In this document: piece by piece, positions 1 to 10,767 of the stretch
Numbering within the stretch: position 1 is the stretch's first letter
How the letters are laid out: every line of letters starts with the position of its first letter
From: Hymenopus coronatus
Taxonomy: Eukaryota; Arthropoda; Insecta; Mantodea; Hymenopodidae
DNA length: 64,000 nt
Direction of reading: 5' to 3'
Assembly: GCA_030762935.1 (NCBI GenBank)
Contig: CM060900.1
Span: forward strand, 369,659,132 to 369,723,131
Made by a program: the position numbers and the translations under genes
The notes under the pieces: generated by a model
Seen by the model: the letters and a program-made list of their open reading frames with translations, nothing else
The model's database searches: none
Told to the model about the DNA's origin: nothing

Positions 1-2230
1 CAATCTAGGCCCAAGTGATATTAATGTTTTCAAAACTGGTTTATCTGATCGTTATGCTCAGGCAATCACATTTAGTTTGGGATTAAAGAACAATTATGAT
101 GATGGCATCCCCTTCCACAAAAAAGTGCGCCAGATGAATCAATCTAATTTAGAATACTTGAAATATCTACTAGAAAAAGAAACCTGGGAGGATGTACACT
201 TAGAAAAAACAGAAGAAATAAGCTTTAAATTAATAAATACCTTTAAATACTACTGTTACATGATTTTTCTTTGAATAACTAAAGGCATAAAAATATCCCG
301 GGATAGACTTAAGATTACTAAGCGAACAAATTAAAAGGAAAAATGTTTCTCAAGCATCAATTGCTTACTACAAAAAGTGTAAACAAATATACAAGCAACT
401 AATTGAAGCTGCTAAAACACTGGATAATTCAAAAAAGATTAATAGATCTGTCAACAAACAAAAAGTAATGTGGGAAATAATCAAAATGGAAACCAATCCA
501 AAATTCTTCTCTTTTAAAAATATAGAGCTACTGAAAGATAATACTACAGTAAATAACCCTGGAGAAGTAGCAAATGTTTTGAATGAACACTTTACTAAAA
601 TTACTGTAAATATACAAAACAGCAATAATGCAAAAGGAATTGAAAATTTTGTGCATGAGCTTTTTAACACACATTCACTGTTTCTGGAACCAACAAATGA
701 AGACAAAGTACTAAATATAATTAAAACTCTAAAGAACAAAAAATCTGAAGCACTAGACAGAAGTTCAAACTTTATAATAAAAAACTGTAGCAAATATTTT
801 ATCAAGCCATTATGTTATCTACCTAACCATTCCACAGAAAGTGGAGTATTTCCTCAAGATTTGAAAATGGCAAAAATTAAACCCATCTTCAAAAAGAGCA
901 ACCAACAAGATGCTAACAATTACAGACCAATAGCAGCACCATCAGCCTTCTTAAAAATATTGGAAAAACTAATGTAAAAACAGGCTTTAAAGTTCCTAAA
1001 AAAGTACAATATTATCAATGTTTGACAGTTTTGATTTGAAATCAACAAATCCACTAACATGGCTATAATGAATTTTGTTAATGACATGACGATATTCGAG
1101 ACAAACGCAAGCTACGCATGAGACTATTCCTGAATCTTATCAAAACTTTTGACATGGTTGACCACAAAATACTACTAAGCAAACTGCACAAAAGCAGAGT
1201 CAGAGGTGCTGCATTAAATTGGTCTAAATCATACCTTAGCAAAAGAGATAAAGTAGTAGAGATCGACTACATGGAACCTAATGGGAAGGTATTAATGACC
1301 TAACAATCTCAAAGAAGAGAACTTCAAGCTGGAGTTCCACAAGGCTTGATTTTAGGTCTCGTCTTATTTTACTCTACATCAATGATTTACCTCAACATAT
1401 AAAAACAATCAAGTATTCATGACCCTATTTGCATTTTCATTGAAAGGAAATTCAAGGAGAACCTAAATTAAAGCATCTCAGCCACTTAAATTCTAAATTG
1501 GTTTAAATCCAACAACTAGTGCTTAATGAAGATAAATCTGTGACAATGAACTTCATCAGAAAATATGCAAGACCTCTGTGGACTTCAATATCAAATTGGG
1601 ATTGAAATCTCTGGAAAATGTAACCCACACAAAGTTCTTGGGCCTATGGATTCATAGTAGCCTAAGCTGGCATAAGCATATTAAAAAACTAGCCATTAAA
1701 TTCAGTGAAAAATAAATGTTCTCCTGTACCAGTTAAATAAAAGAGTTTCAACAGAGACTCTAAGAACCTGCTATTTTGTGTATTTCCACTCACAGATATC
1801 ATATGGGATTGTATTGTGGGGTAACTCAGTTAACAGTAATTTAATTCTCAAACTGCAAAAAAAAGTCCATAAGAATAATCATGGGAATATCTAACACAGA
1901 AAATTGTTGTGAGCACTTTAAAAAATTAAATATTCTAGCATTACCGTGTTTATACATAAAAGAACTACTAGTTCATGTTAACAAAAATATAACATGTCTC
2001 TTAACCAATGCTGAGATACATACATATAATACTAGATATAAAAATAATCTGCATGTGAGCTTTCAAAAAACAATCTCTTTGAGAAATCATTTAAACATAC
2101 TGGAATTAAACTGTACAATCATCTTCTTATATATTTGAAAAACCAAAGTTGCATATAAAAATTAAAAATTGAAATCTATAAATTCCTACTTAATAATCAG
2201 TTCTATTCAATGAAATTTAAGGGCCACGGA
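1..2230 (+). mobile_element. Decayed non-LTR retrotransposon (LINE-C), 5' cut by window edge
   Basis: A degenerate reverse transcriptase reads on the plus strand in several frames. The frame at 468-977 carries a finger-region block (AKIKPIFKKSNQQ then NNYRPIA). At 1118-1303 there is a decayed motif A stretch (TFDMVDHKILLSKL). At about 1330-1370 a motif B remnant reads ELQAGVPQGLILG. At 2060-2230 the C-terminal tail typical of these polyproteins (HTGIKLYNHL) follows in other frames. No YADD box is intact and there are many stops, so this is a fossil. The block style resembles CR1/jockey-group LINEs, but the clade is not settled. The endonuclease half is not visible and may lie before base 1. 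No polyA or target duplication was found. Confidence 0.75.
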
Positions 2231-3162
2231 ATACGTAAGATTTGAAATTATGTGAATTGCATAATCTGTACCACTTAATAACTACTTATACAAATAAATT
2301 ACTTTTATGGGGTCTGTTAAATGTCTGAGAACTACCATGATGAATTAGTAAACAGGAAGAAGAATGCACCATCAGCTATGGAGAAGACTAAGTGGCTGCA
2401 ATCACTTCAAGAAATCTTATTTTATATTAAATTGGTCATTGTTTATAATTCATTTAAGGAGTATAATGGGTGTACATAATGTATATTTTTCCAATAATGT
2501 ATCTTGTATTTCAATTATAACTTCCTGTACATAGAAATTTTATCTTGTTAGTTTATTAGTGTACTTTCAAGAAGTATTTTGTAATTTTCAGATGTTTACA
2601 TTTGATGAAGCCAATATTAGCTTTTTACAAGCACCAGAGGATCTTTAAATGACACATCATCATCTTGGTCCCAAAAAGTTACTCCATTAAAAAAGAATAT
2701 TGAATTCAAAATTAAAAGATAACATTCCACAGTAAAACAAGCCAAGAATGTACCAATGCAGATGCAATGACTGTGAGAAAATTTACATTGTGATGTAGTG
2801 TTGCAAAAATTAAGTCACCAATTAAATTCAGCTGATTAGAACATGTCACTATCACAAAGTAAACCACAGAGTGCAATTTTAATTAATATCAATGTGTTAT
2901 ATCTATTGTTATTTCTTAATTGCAATTTGATTTCATGGGTTACATATAATACAAGAAAATGCTGTGCAACATTACATGAAGTACAATATTTCATGGAAAA
3001 TTGTTATACCTGATACTAAAAGCAAATTACTTTTCATATAAAATTACCAATGTGTTCTGAAAGAGTTCTGTTGGCAAAGAGATTTGTGTAAATATAAGTT
3101 TATGATACTGCCAAGACTTATCAGGTCTAGTCAAGTTTTGTCCAACCTTTGTCAAATATTTT
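2231..3162. other. No gene seen
   Basis: AT-rich sequence without a convincing reading frame, tRNA-like head or terminal repeat. It lies between LINE-C and the recognisable start of LINE-A. Confidence 0.5.
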
Positions 3163-3441
3163 TCAACATTTTACAGCTTTCTTGATAACACGAAAAATTA
3201 GAAAAAGCATTAGAGCTACTAAAACTACCAGTAAAATAAGCAAAAATAGAATTAAGACATGTAAAGCTACAAATGAGAAAAAATTAGTTTGTTGAAAAAT
3301 GCAGATCAGGTAAAGAACTAGGAATTGAAAGAGCTTATCAGGTGGAGGGGAGCTAAAAAGGAATTGGAAAGACAAAAATCTGATGAGCTCTAAATGGGGA
3401 TATGTCTATTAGAGAAAAAGAAAAAGGAATGGCAAGAAAAG

Positions 3442-3679
3442 CTGGAGCCGTGGCTGAGTGGTTCAACCACCTGCCTCTCACTAGGGTGGCCCAGTTCGAT
3501 TCCAAGTGATTGCATGTGGGACTTGTGGTGGGCAAAGCAGCACAGAGGCAGGTCTTCTGGGTTCTTTGGTTTACCCCACCATTGCATTCCACTGGTGCTC
3601 CAGCTTCATTCCATGTATCATCAGTGTCATCACCTGCAATGTCATGGTAGAAAAAGCGAATGCTAAATAATATTAAAAC
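3442..3679 (+). mobile_element. tRNA-derived SINE (family S1) with 14-bp target duplication
   Basis: The head holds an A box (TGGCTGAGTGG) and a B box (AGTTCGATTCC) like a class II (Ser/Leu) tRNA promoter for RNA polymerase III. A conserved body runs to an AT-rich tail. It is flanked by exact 14-bp direct repeats AATGGCAAGAAAAG at 3428-3441 and 3680-3693, so both ends are fixed. The body matches the second S1 copy at 17467-17731. It sits inside LINE-A. Long reading frames across it are fortuitous. Confidence 0.9.
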
Positions 3680-3744
3680 AATGGCAAGAAAAGATGGAAA
3701 AGAAATTGAAAGAAGAATAGAAGGAAAAGATATAATAATTAATC

Positions 3745-3745
<1 letters not shown>

Positions 3746-3810
<65 letters not shown>
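3746..3810. repeat. (TAA)n microsatellite
   Basis: About 21 nearly uninterrupted TAA units inside the LINE-A relic. Confidence 0.97.
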
Positions 3811-3811
<1 letters not shown>

Positions 3812-4112
3812 TGAGAAGGGTGAACAAAAAGGATAAAAAAACCAACAAAATCACGCCAAATGAATGGGTAAAATATTCTAAAAGACTGAACAGAGAAAGG
3901 AAAGAATTACAATTAGAACTAAATTTCTAGACCAGAGAGTAATAATGAGAAATTAGATGGCAAAATGACAAGGATGGAAGTTTGTTCACAAATAAGAAGT
4001 ATAAAGTCAGGTAAAGCAGAATAGATGAAATTTCAGTGGAATTCTGGAAATGATATGGGGAAACACAAAGTGGATTACAGATAATGATAGAATTATCATA
4101 TAAAATTAAAGC

Positions 4113-4124
4113 TAAATATAATAT
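4113..4124. repeat. Left 12-bp target-site duplication of the Penelope composite
   Basis: TAAATATAATAT occurs here and again at 6103-6114, exactly flanking the inverted Penelope pair. Only one copy is needed to keep the LINE-A frame running. Confidence 0.88.
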
Positions 4125-4166
4125 TCAAAATCTTCTCGGGCTTCTAGCCAGGTAAAAACTTGGCTT

Positions 4167-4207
4167 GACACCAACGTTTCGAAGAAGTACATCTTCCTCG
4201 TCTTCAG
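4167..4207 (-). ncRNA. Hammerhead-like core, left Penelope copy
   Basis: Mirror copy of the motif at 5984-6024, in the 3' tail of the left element. The same core boxes are present in the same spacing. Confidence 0.4.
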
Positions 4208-4428
4208 GGTGAACTGATGGTTTGAGCTTGCGGAGACTGGTATTTATAAGAGCTGGGATGAAGCTAACATCTGATTGGTTCGCGAGATATTATGGCCTGG
4301 TATTTAAGATGACTGAGACATTGGCACGGACTTCGTAGAAAACTATTTATAGCAGTTATTCGGCTAATGTTTTGTATTTGAGCATGCACCTGCTAGAAAA
4401 TAAGTCTTGGAAGACTGCAGGTACAGGG

Positions 4429-5121
4429 TTAGGTGTTAAGGCTCTTTATCATCGGTGTCCATGCTGAACTTAATTGTAGGCCAGAATCGCGATTTAGATT
4501 ATTTGTTTCAGATGAGATGGCTAAAGCTTCTTTTACTCTCCTTTCCCAGTAGTTCGAACACTTTGCCACTATCTTGGTGTTAGTAAAGTTAGCTCTGTGG
4601 CTCTGTTCTATACAGTGTTCAGCCAGTCCAGATTTTTCGGGTTGCATAAGCCTTATTGATCTTTGGTGTTCAGAAACGCGTGTGGCAATAGTGCGTCCTG
4701 TTTGGCCAATGTACGCTGCGCTGCATTCGCAAGGAATGTGGTAGACACCAGGTACTCTGAGAGCTAGATTATCTTTAACTGGCCTGACCAAATTTTTTAT
4801 TTTAGGTGGTGGCTTATGGATGGTTTTGACATTATATTTGTAGAGTAGTCTACTAATCTTTCCCGAAAAATTGCCGGTAAACGGTATATAGGCTATGGCG
4901 GCTGGCTTGTCTTTTTGTTGAGTGTTCTTGCTGGGGTTTCTTTTTCGTCCGGCTCTTTTCAGCGCTGATGTGATGTCCTTGGCTGAATATCCATTTTGTT
5001 GGAGTGTGAATTTTAGGTGTTGAAATTCCGTTTGCAGATTATCTGGGTCTGATACAGAAACTGCTCTATGTGCCAATGTATTTAGAATGCCCATTCGTTG
5101 TGACTTAAAATACATTGGCAC
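4429..5121 (-). CDS. Penelope-like GIY-YIG endonuclease fragment, left copy
   Basis: This open frame encodes the C-terminal GIY-YIG nuclease region of a Penelope-like polyprotein, which nicks target DNA for primed reverse transcription. Visible features are a connector rich in basic residues, then VYHIPCECSAAYIGQTGRT with the GIY-YIG tyrosines, the catalytic-region arginine in TRVSEH, and a downstream histidine block (LAEHCIEQSH). The frame ends at TAA on 4429. The reverse transcriptase that should precede it is missing, so the ATG in use is not native. The first residues (MPMYFK) are read from the start of the opposite copy across the junction; KSQRMGILNTL probably belongs to the original polyprotein. 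The shared part looks identical in protein sequence to the right copy. Confidence 0.88.
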   Translation of the reverse strand: MPMYFKSQRMGILNTLAHRAVSVSDPDNLQTEFQHLKFTLQQNGYSAKDITSALKRAGRKRNPSKNTQQKDKPAAIAYIPFTGNFSGKISRLLYKYNVKTIHKPPPKIKNLVRPVKDNLALRVPGVYHIPCECSAAYIGQTGRTIATRVSEHQRSIRLMQPEKSGLAEHCIEQSHRANFTNTKIVAKCSNYWERRVKEALAISSETNNLNRDSGLQLSSAWTPMIKSLNT

Positions 5122-5762
5122 ATAGAGCAGTTTCTGTATCAGACCCAGATAATCTGCAAACGGAATTTCAACACCTAAAATTCACACTCCAACAAAATGG
5201 ATATTCAGCCAAGGACATCACATCAGCGCTGAAAAGAGCCGGACGAAAAAGAAACCCCAGCAAGAACACTCAACAAAAAGACAAGCCAGCCGCCATAGCC
5301 TATATACCGTTTACCGGCAATTTTTCGGGAAAGATTAGTAGACTACTCTACAAATATAATGTCAAAACCATCCATAAGCCACCACCTAAAATAAAAAATT
5401 TGGTCAGGCCAGTTAAAGATAATCTAGCTCTCAGAGTACCTGGTGTCTACCACATTCCTTGCGAATGCAGCGCAGCGTACATTGGCCAAACAGGACGCAC
5501 TATTGCCACACGCGTTTCTGAACACCAAAGATCAATAAGGCTTATGCAACCCGAAAAATCTGGACTGGCTGAACACTGTATAGAACAGAGCCACAGAGCT
5601 AACTTTACTAACACCAAGATAGTGGCAAAGTGTTCGAACTACTGGGAAAGGAGAGTAAAAGAAGCTTTAGCCATCTCATCTGAAACAAATAATCTAAATC
5701 GCGATTCTGGCCTACAATTAAGTTCAGCATGGACACCGATGATAAAGAGCCTTAACACCTAA
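5115..5762 (+). CDS. Penelope-like GIY-YIG endonuclease fragment, right copy
   Basis: Mirror image of the minus-strand frame. It encodes about 215 residues with the same PCECSAAYIGQTGRT nuclease core, TRVSEH and the HCIEQSH block, ending in SLNT and a stop at 5760-5762. It lacks the upstream reverse transcriptase, so it is a 5'-truncated piece and the apparent start is accidental. The intact frame in both arms shows little decay, unlike the surrounding LINE-A. A roughly 300-bp 3' untranslated tail follows, including a hammerhead-like motif at 5984-6024. Confidence 0.9.
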   Translation: MAHRAVSVSDPDNLQTEFQHLKFTLQQNGYSAKDITSALKRAGRKRNPSKNTQQKDKPAAIAYIPFTGNFSGKISRLLYKYNVKTIHKPPPKIKNLVRPVKDNLALRVPGVYHIPCECSAAYIGQTGRTIATRVSEHQRSIRLMQPEKSGLAEHCIEQSHRANFTNTKIVAKCSNYWERRVKEALAISSETNNLNRDSGLQLSSAWTPMIKSLNT

Positions 5763-5983
5763 CCCTGTACCTGCAGTCTTCCAAGACTTATTTTCTAGCA
5801 GGTGCGTGCTCAAATACAAAACATTAGCCGAATAACTGCTATAAATAGTTTTCTACGAAGTCCGTGCCAATGTCTCAGTCATCTTAAATACCAGGCCATA
5901 ATATCTCGCGAACCAATCAGATGTTAGCTTCATCCCAGCTCTTATAAATACCAGTCTCCGCAAGCTCAAACCATCAGTTCACC

Positions 5984-6024
5984 CTGAAGACGAGGAAGAT
6001 GTACTTCTTCGAAACGTTGGTGTC
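5984..6024 (+). ncRNA. Hammerhead-ribozyme-like core, right Penelope copy
   Basis: Boxes occur in hammerhead order: CTGAAGA (5984-5990), a 7-bp stem II GAGGAAG/CTTCTTC with a five-base loop, GAAA (6011-6014), a very short stem III, and GTC at 6022-6024. One extra C precedes stem II and I cannot draw a convincing stem I, so self-cleavage is doubtful. Hammerhead motifs in Penelope-like elements are established knowledge. Confidence 0.45.
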
Positions 6025-6102
6025 AAGCCAAGTTTTTACCTGGCTAGAAGCCCGAGAAGATTTTGAATTAACACGTCGCCAGGAAAGCTTTAGTTCTTAT
6101 TT

Positions 6103-6114
6103 TAAATATAATAT
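6103..6114. repeat. Right 12-bp target-site duplication of the Penelope composite
   Basis: TAAATATAATAT, identical to 4113-4124. Confidence 0.88.
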
Positions 6115-6784
6115 ATTGGAACGCTAAAAAGTAAGTATGGTGATGCCAATTTATGTAGGGCAGGGTGGAGTAAACAAACTAGAGAATTATAGAGGAATAA
6201 GCCTATAATTTAGTTAGGGAAAGTGTACACAGAAATTCTGGCACAGAGATTAAGAGAGTAATATAATACATTTATAATAAAAAATATCATAGACAATTAT
6301 CTGAACAAAAAGAGAGGAGGGGTTTGTTTTTCTGCAGACATTTGAATAAGTGTTTTACTCAATAACTAGAAAAGATTATAAACTAAGAGGAAAGGCAGCA
6401 AGTGAAAATTTTATAAAATAAATTAGGACAATTACAAAGAGCTGAAATTCTTTACAAGATGGTTGAACAACTGTATTACAGAGATGAAAGGAAAAGTAGG
6501 GCTAAGGCTAAAGCTGAGCCCTGTACTACTCAACCTATTCATAGGCAATATATTAAATATGTAAAGGAAAGAAACCAGCACTATCTGGTAATGGCAGATA
6601 AAAAAAAATATCAGGATGATTATGATGATTTTTATTGTTATTAGGAAGTTTAATGTCCTTTAACCTGGAAGGTCATATTTGAGGATGAATGAAATAGGCA
6701 AAATTAAGCTCAAATAAACTTGCAGTAAATAGGGCTTAAAATGAACATGCCATTTGACTTCTCAGGATAAAGGAAAAACCTTAT

Positions 6785-6880
6785 AAAAAGCCTTATCCGG
6801 ATAACTCAACCAAACCAACATTTGAACTAGGGACCTCTTGAATGTGAGGCAGACCTATTACCCCCACAATATGGTAGTGG
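6785..6880 (-). mobile_element. tRNA-like SINE head
   Basis: Read on the minus strand this has an A-box-like GGGGGTAATAGG and a B-box-like AGTTCAAATGT in tRNA spacing. No defined tail or target duplication was seen. Confidence 0.45.
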
Positions 6881-6940
6881 GCTATCATCATTATTATTAT
6901 TATTCAGATGACCTTATGGTAGGGGGCCATATTCATAGTA

Positions 6941-8035
6941 TAAGGGTTTGATAATTCCGATAAAAGGAAAAAAAAAAAAGTTTATTTTGCAAACAACTCA
7001 TCTTACTTCTTGACATAATCTCTGTTAAGGAGTATTCACTTTGGTCAGTGATCCTCAAGTTTCTTCATCATGCTGGAAAAATAGGTTTTGTCAAACTCTG
7101 CAAAATACTCACTGATTGCAACTATCACTTTCTCATTTTAGTGAAAATTTCTTCCTATCAAGCCAAAGTTTCAAGCTAGGGAACAGGAAGTAGTCACTTG
7201 GGGCTAAGTCTGACGAATATAGCCAAACGAATACAAAGCCCAATTCATGCAATTTCATTATCACTAATGGGTGGGTTGGTGCATTATTGTGGTGAAAGAG
7301 CACTTTTCTGCATGCCTATCTTGGTTTTTTTCAGCCAATGCAAGTTTCAAACAATCCAATAATGAAACATAAGGTCCAATTATGGTTCTGTCTTTTTCCA
7401 ACTAATCTACGAGGATTATTCTTTAGGAATACCACAAAACTCACCTTACCAGCTGACAAAATGAATTTTGCCTTCTTTGGTGCTCTTTTATCAGCCTTTG
7501 TCTATTGTTTTGAATGCAGTTTTGACTCTGGTAAGTAATGATGGCTCCAGGTTTCATCAAGTTGGCACAAATTGGCACAAAAAGTCTTGCAGATTGCGAT
7601 TTGCCAAACATTGTACTGAAATGCTGTTCCAAATATGCTTTTGATCGACTGTGAGAAATTGCAGCACCCACCATGCACACAGCTTCTTCATAGCCAATCC
7701 TCCACTCATTAAGTTGAGATCCCTGCAGACTTGGCAATCTCTCAAATTTTTACTTGGCTGCCTTGCATTACCATATCATGGATTTTATCAATGGTCACCT
7801 CTGTGGTGACCTCAATTGGATGACCAGAGCGTGCTTTGTCTTTAGTGCTTGTTCAACCATGTTTAAATTCATTAATCCAAAAGTCTTTGATGTGGTTTAG
7901 CATCTGCATGAACTTCACTCAATCTGTTTTGATTTGTGTGACAGTCCAACCCTTCAAATAGAAATGCTTAATAACAGCACAAAACCTTTCCATTCCTTCA
8001 TGAAAATTTACGAGACTTATCAATCCACCCTCGAA
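6941..8035 (-). pseudogene. Mariner transposase pseudogene with terminal inverted repeats (MLE-1)
   Basis: Imperfect terminal inverted repeats (left AGGGTTTGATAATTCCG, right read inward GAGGGTGGATTGATAAGTC) are flanked by TA at 6939-6940 and 8036-8037. The minus strand encodes, in order and across several frames, the N-terminal helix-turn-helix (MERFCAVIKHFYLKGWTV), SGHPIEVTTE, KKLCAWWV, a DETW box near 7545, HHNNAPTH near 7290 where the family has HHDNAPVH, SDLAPSDYF, and a C-terminal FAEFDKTYF. The second catalytic Asp is changed to Asn, and there are stops and frameshifts, so it is dead. It interrupts LINE-A. Known role of the family: DD34D cut-and-paste transposition at TA. Confidence 0.85.
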
Positions 8036-8284
8036 TACAGTGAGAGATCAATAAAATGCAGAAAGTTTCCGAATAAGGAAGATAAATGAATCAAAGGTTA
8101 CAGTATTTACAAAAGGAACCAATTAAAGAAAAAGTAAAACTGGTTCTTGGGCAGACTAAAACTGGAAGTTGTCAAAAGAGTAGAGAATGGGGGGGTTTGC
8201 ATATCTGAAATGTGGTAGGTAAAGTAAGGCAACCATGAAGGAATACAGATATGTAAATATAAGCTGGAAATAACATACAAAATA

Positions 8285-9732
8285 CGAGGGTTGGGGCAAA
8301 AGTCATGCAACTATTTATTTTCTTGAAGATACCAATCCCGTTGGAAAATGTTATATATACAGATGAAAGGACAAGGTGTTAACTACATGTGTGGACAATG
8401 AACATCATAATGCACTTATTTATTACGGTAGTATACAGGGCAATATGGCCTTCACAGTGCAAAAGAATGACAACACAGTACACATACAGTTAACATGACA
8501 AACCTGGACCTAAAGATCCTCAAAGTAGTCCCCTGCTACTGTCCCCACATGCTGCCAATGATGTGGGAGGCGCTGAATATCTGTCACAGTATTTGCCACA
8601 CCATGTGTGAATCGGGTCATCTGTTCATGCACAGCATTAGCAATGTCCTCTCGTCTTGCAAATCGCCTATTACATAGTGGTTCCTTAATCTTTCGAATGA
8701 GATCAAAGTCACAGGGCAAAATGTTGGGAGAGCACGGTGGGTGCTCCAATTCTTCCCATCCCCAACATAGCAGTAGCTGCCCTACACACTCTGCTTTATG
8801 TGGTTTTGCATTGTCATGCAGGATTATTGCACTGTCCACAAGATCTGGACGCTTGTACCTGTCACACCAGGAAGTCCCTGGAGTACTGTGCGGTCACTGT
8901 TCTGCCATGTGGAACAAAGCGGCAAATAATGACACTCCTGATGTCATATGCGAGGATCACCATCAATTTGACTGAGGAAGGATTCTGATGGAGCTTCTGC
9001 TGCCTTGGCGATCTAGCATGTAGCCACTCCACAGACTGACGTTTCAGTTCTTGGCCCAAAATTCATCGATGGCAATTATTCGTGACAAGAATTGATTGCC
9101 ATTCTGTTGCCAGCGTACAAGGTGGTCGGAGCATATTGCATACTGCATCCACCTTTGAACTTCTGTCGGTGCATGCGGTACCCACCGCGATGCAATTTTG
9201 CGTAGTTGCAGCTCATTATGCAATATCACGTGGACGGTGCATTTCTCAATGCCATTGTCCTCTCTAACTCCAGTAGCGTCCATGTCTGTCTTCATCCAGG
9301 AGCTGCTCGATGACGGCATGTGCCATGTCGGTCCACACACTGACAGGTCATCCCGAACATTGCTCATCACTGGTTGCCACACATCCTTGCTGAAACTTTC
9401 CTACTGTTACTGTATGGCATGGTAGGGCATTGTTCCCAAGGGCTTCCGCTAATTCACTGTGACATTCCGTCACATTTCTCCCTCGGAGAACTGCTATTTT
9501 AATACAAGCGCGCTGCTCAACACGAGTTACTTCCATCTTGCATGACACTCACCATCTGACTGATTTCACAGCCCTCGCTGCACTACTGCCAGCTATCACG
9601 GAACCATCTGTTGTTCTGCATACACACTATGCCTGCAGAACTTCCATGCGACACATATACGTTTGTGATCTGTTCACATATCTAAAAGAAAAAAAAAAAA
9701 ACTAGTTGCCATGACTTTTGCCCCAATCTTCA
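8285..9732 (-). pseudogene. Mariner element with DD34D transposase remnants (MLE-2)
   Basis: Strong terminal inverted repeats share TTGGGGCAAAAGTCATG and are flanked by TA at 8283-8284 and 9733-9734. The element is 1,448 bp, near the usual mariner length. On the minus strand the transposase is spread over frames at 9548-9348 (helix-turn-helix, VEQRACIKIAVL), 9382-9044 (ending AIDEFW, first catalytic Asp), 9059-8862 (KRQSVEWLHARSPR) and 8839-8510 (ILHDN, then LPCDFD). Exactly 34 residues separate the last two catalytic aspartates, the mariner hallmark. Frameshifts between the frames make it inactive. It sits in LINE-A sequence and is distinct from MLE-1. Confidence 0.92.
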
Positions 9733-10050
9733 TAGATGAAAAGAATGTTTTGGGAGAGAATCTACATAAATTATGCAAAGAAATTTAATTATATGTATAG
9801 AATGTTTTGTAAAGAATTACTAGAGCCAAAAGGATCAACATCAGGGCAGTTAAACATAGTAGAATTGGGAAGGAGAAATGGAACACTAGAAAGAATTCTA
9901 AAATTCTGATTTAGATGTTTGACAAAGGAGCAGGGAGAAATTTTAAAGATATATACAAATCAATCAAGGTGTATGACAAAAATAGTTGGTGGGCAGGAGT
10001 GGAGAAAATTGTAAGCAAAATCTGATGTATTAAATTTATGAGTCAAGGTG

Positions 10051-10765
10051 TCGACACTTATTGCTTCATGTACTGTTTTATTACACAGGACAGGTTTCAA
10101 AAGCGGTTGCTTTTATTTTCAGCTATTGTTTCTCGACTGGCGTGGATGTGTTGTCTCCTCCATATCTATGGCTTGTAGATGGTGTAATGTACCTACAAGT
10201 CAATTAGAAGCAAATTTTTGCAGCATTCAAACAAGTAGTGTGACTAATTTAATTTCAAGATGGCAGACAAACAGGTGGGATGCATGTTTACATCATAAAT
10301 TTAATTCAATGATGCTTCACTGTCTCTAAGCTTCTACAATATTACATTATCAACACTGGTGACGAAGTTTAAACCTGTCTTACTATGTAAGAAATAGAGA
10401 AAGCCAAAAAGTTTTCAAGAAAATAAGGTTTAAATTTGGGAGTGCCTACACATTTATAGCTTCAGTTAACTTTTATGTTGGCCCTTGGAACTTATAGGTC
10501 CTACTTGCTTTAAACACAACTATATAAAAAGGGTCACATTTCAAGGCTAATTTAATATTATACTAACCTTCAAGCCATAAAATATAGTTATTTGATACTT
10601 TTTTATTTTGTAAGATTATAAAATTTTGTAATAAAAGTGTAGTGATTTTTTTTAAAGAAAAGAGAAAGATCAATGCAACTGCAGTCAAATGTAACTCTGT
10701 CAGCTTCCAAGTGTGCCATTATTCTGGTTATTTTACTTGAGCCCTCCTCTTATTTACTACAGGTA
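10051..10765. other. No gene seen
   Basis: AT-rich; the short frame at 10048-10329 has no recognisable motif. Confidence 0.5.
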
Positions 10766-10767
10766 CG

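Larger units (their letters stand above)
4125..6102. mobile_element. Penelope-like element, two 3'-end copies in inverted head-to-head array
   Basis: Two copies of the endonuclease-encoding 3' part of one Penelope-like retroelement lie head to head. Inverted arms 4123-5083 and 5108-6068 are 961 bp each, and I could find only one mismatch (near 4385/5806). They are separated by 24 bp. The right copy continues 34 bp further, to 6102, giving what looks like the true 3' terminus; the left copy stops short. A single 12-bp duplication flanks the whole pair, which indicates one integration event. Reverse transcriptase sequence is absent apart from a short residual piece in the left copy. The host is LINE-A. 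Variable, partly inverted organisation is known for Penelope-like elements; near-perfect arms imply a young insertion. Confidence 0.93.
3163..10050 (+). mobile_element. Old LINE-A copy, interrupted by at least four later elements
   Basis: Segments at about 3240-3441, 3680-4124, 6115-6700, 8038-8284 and 9735-10040 align in order with the better preserved minus-strand LINE-A copy at 25.4-27.4 kb. Matches include KPTKITPNEWVKYSKRL near 3840 against KPSIKPGEWMEYFKNL, MPIYVGQGGVNKLENYRGIS near 6150 against HPIYKGKGSVDKPNNYRGIA, motif B as LSPVLLNLFIGNIL near 6510, INESKVTVFTKG near 8090 against VNQDKTQIVVFKKG, and NIVELGRRNGTLERILKF near 9850 against the same tail in the other copy. Stops and frameshifts are frequent. 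The insertions are a SINE, an inverted Penelope pair and two mariners, so this is the oldest layer here. The start is approximate. Confidence 0.8.

Noticed and set aside
3663..3854. Leu-rich open frame on the minus strand
   Set aside because: It is the (TAA)n microsatellite read as codons; likewise Ile/Asn runs at 13290-13478 and 15956-16138.
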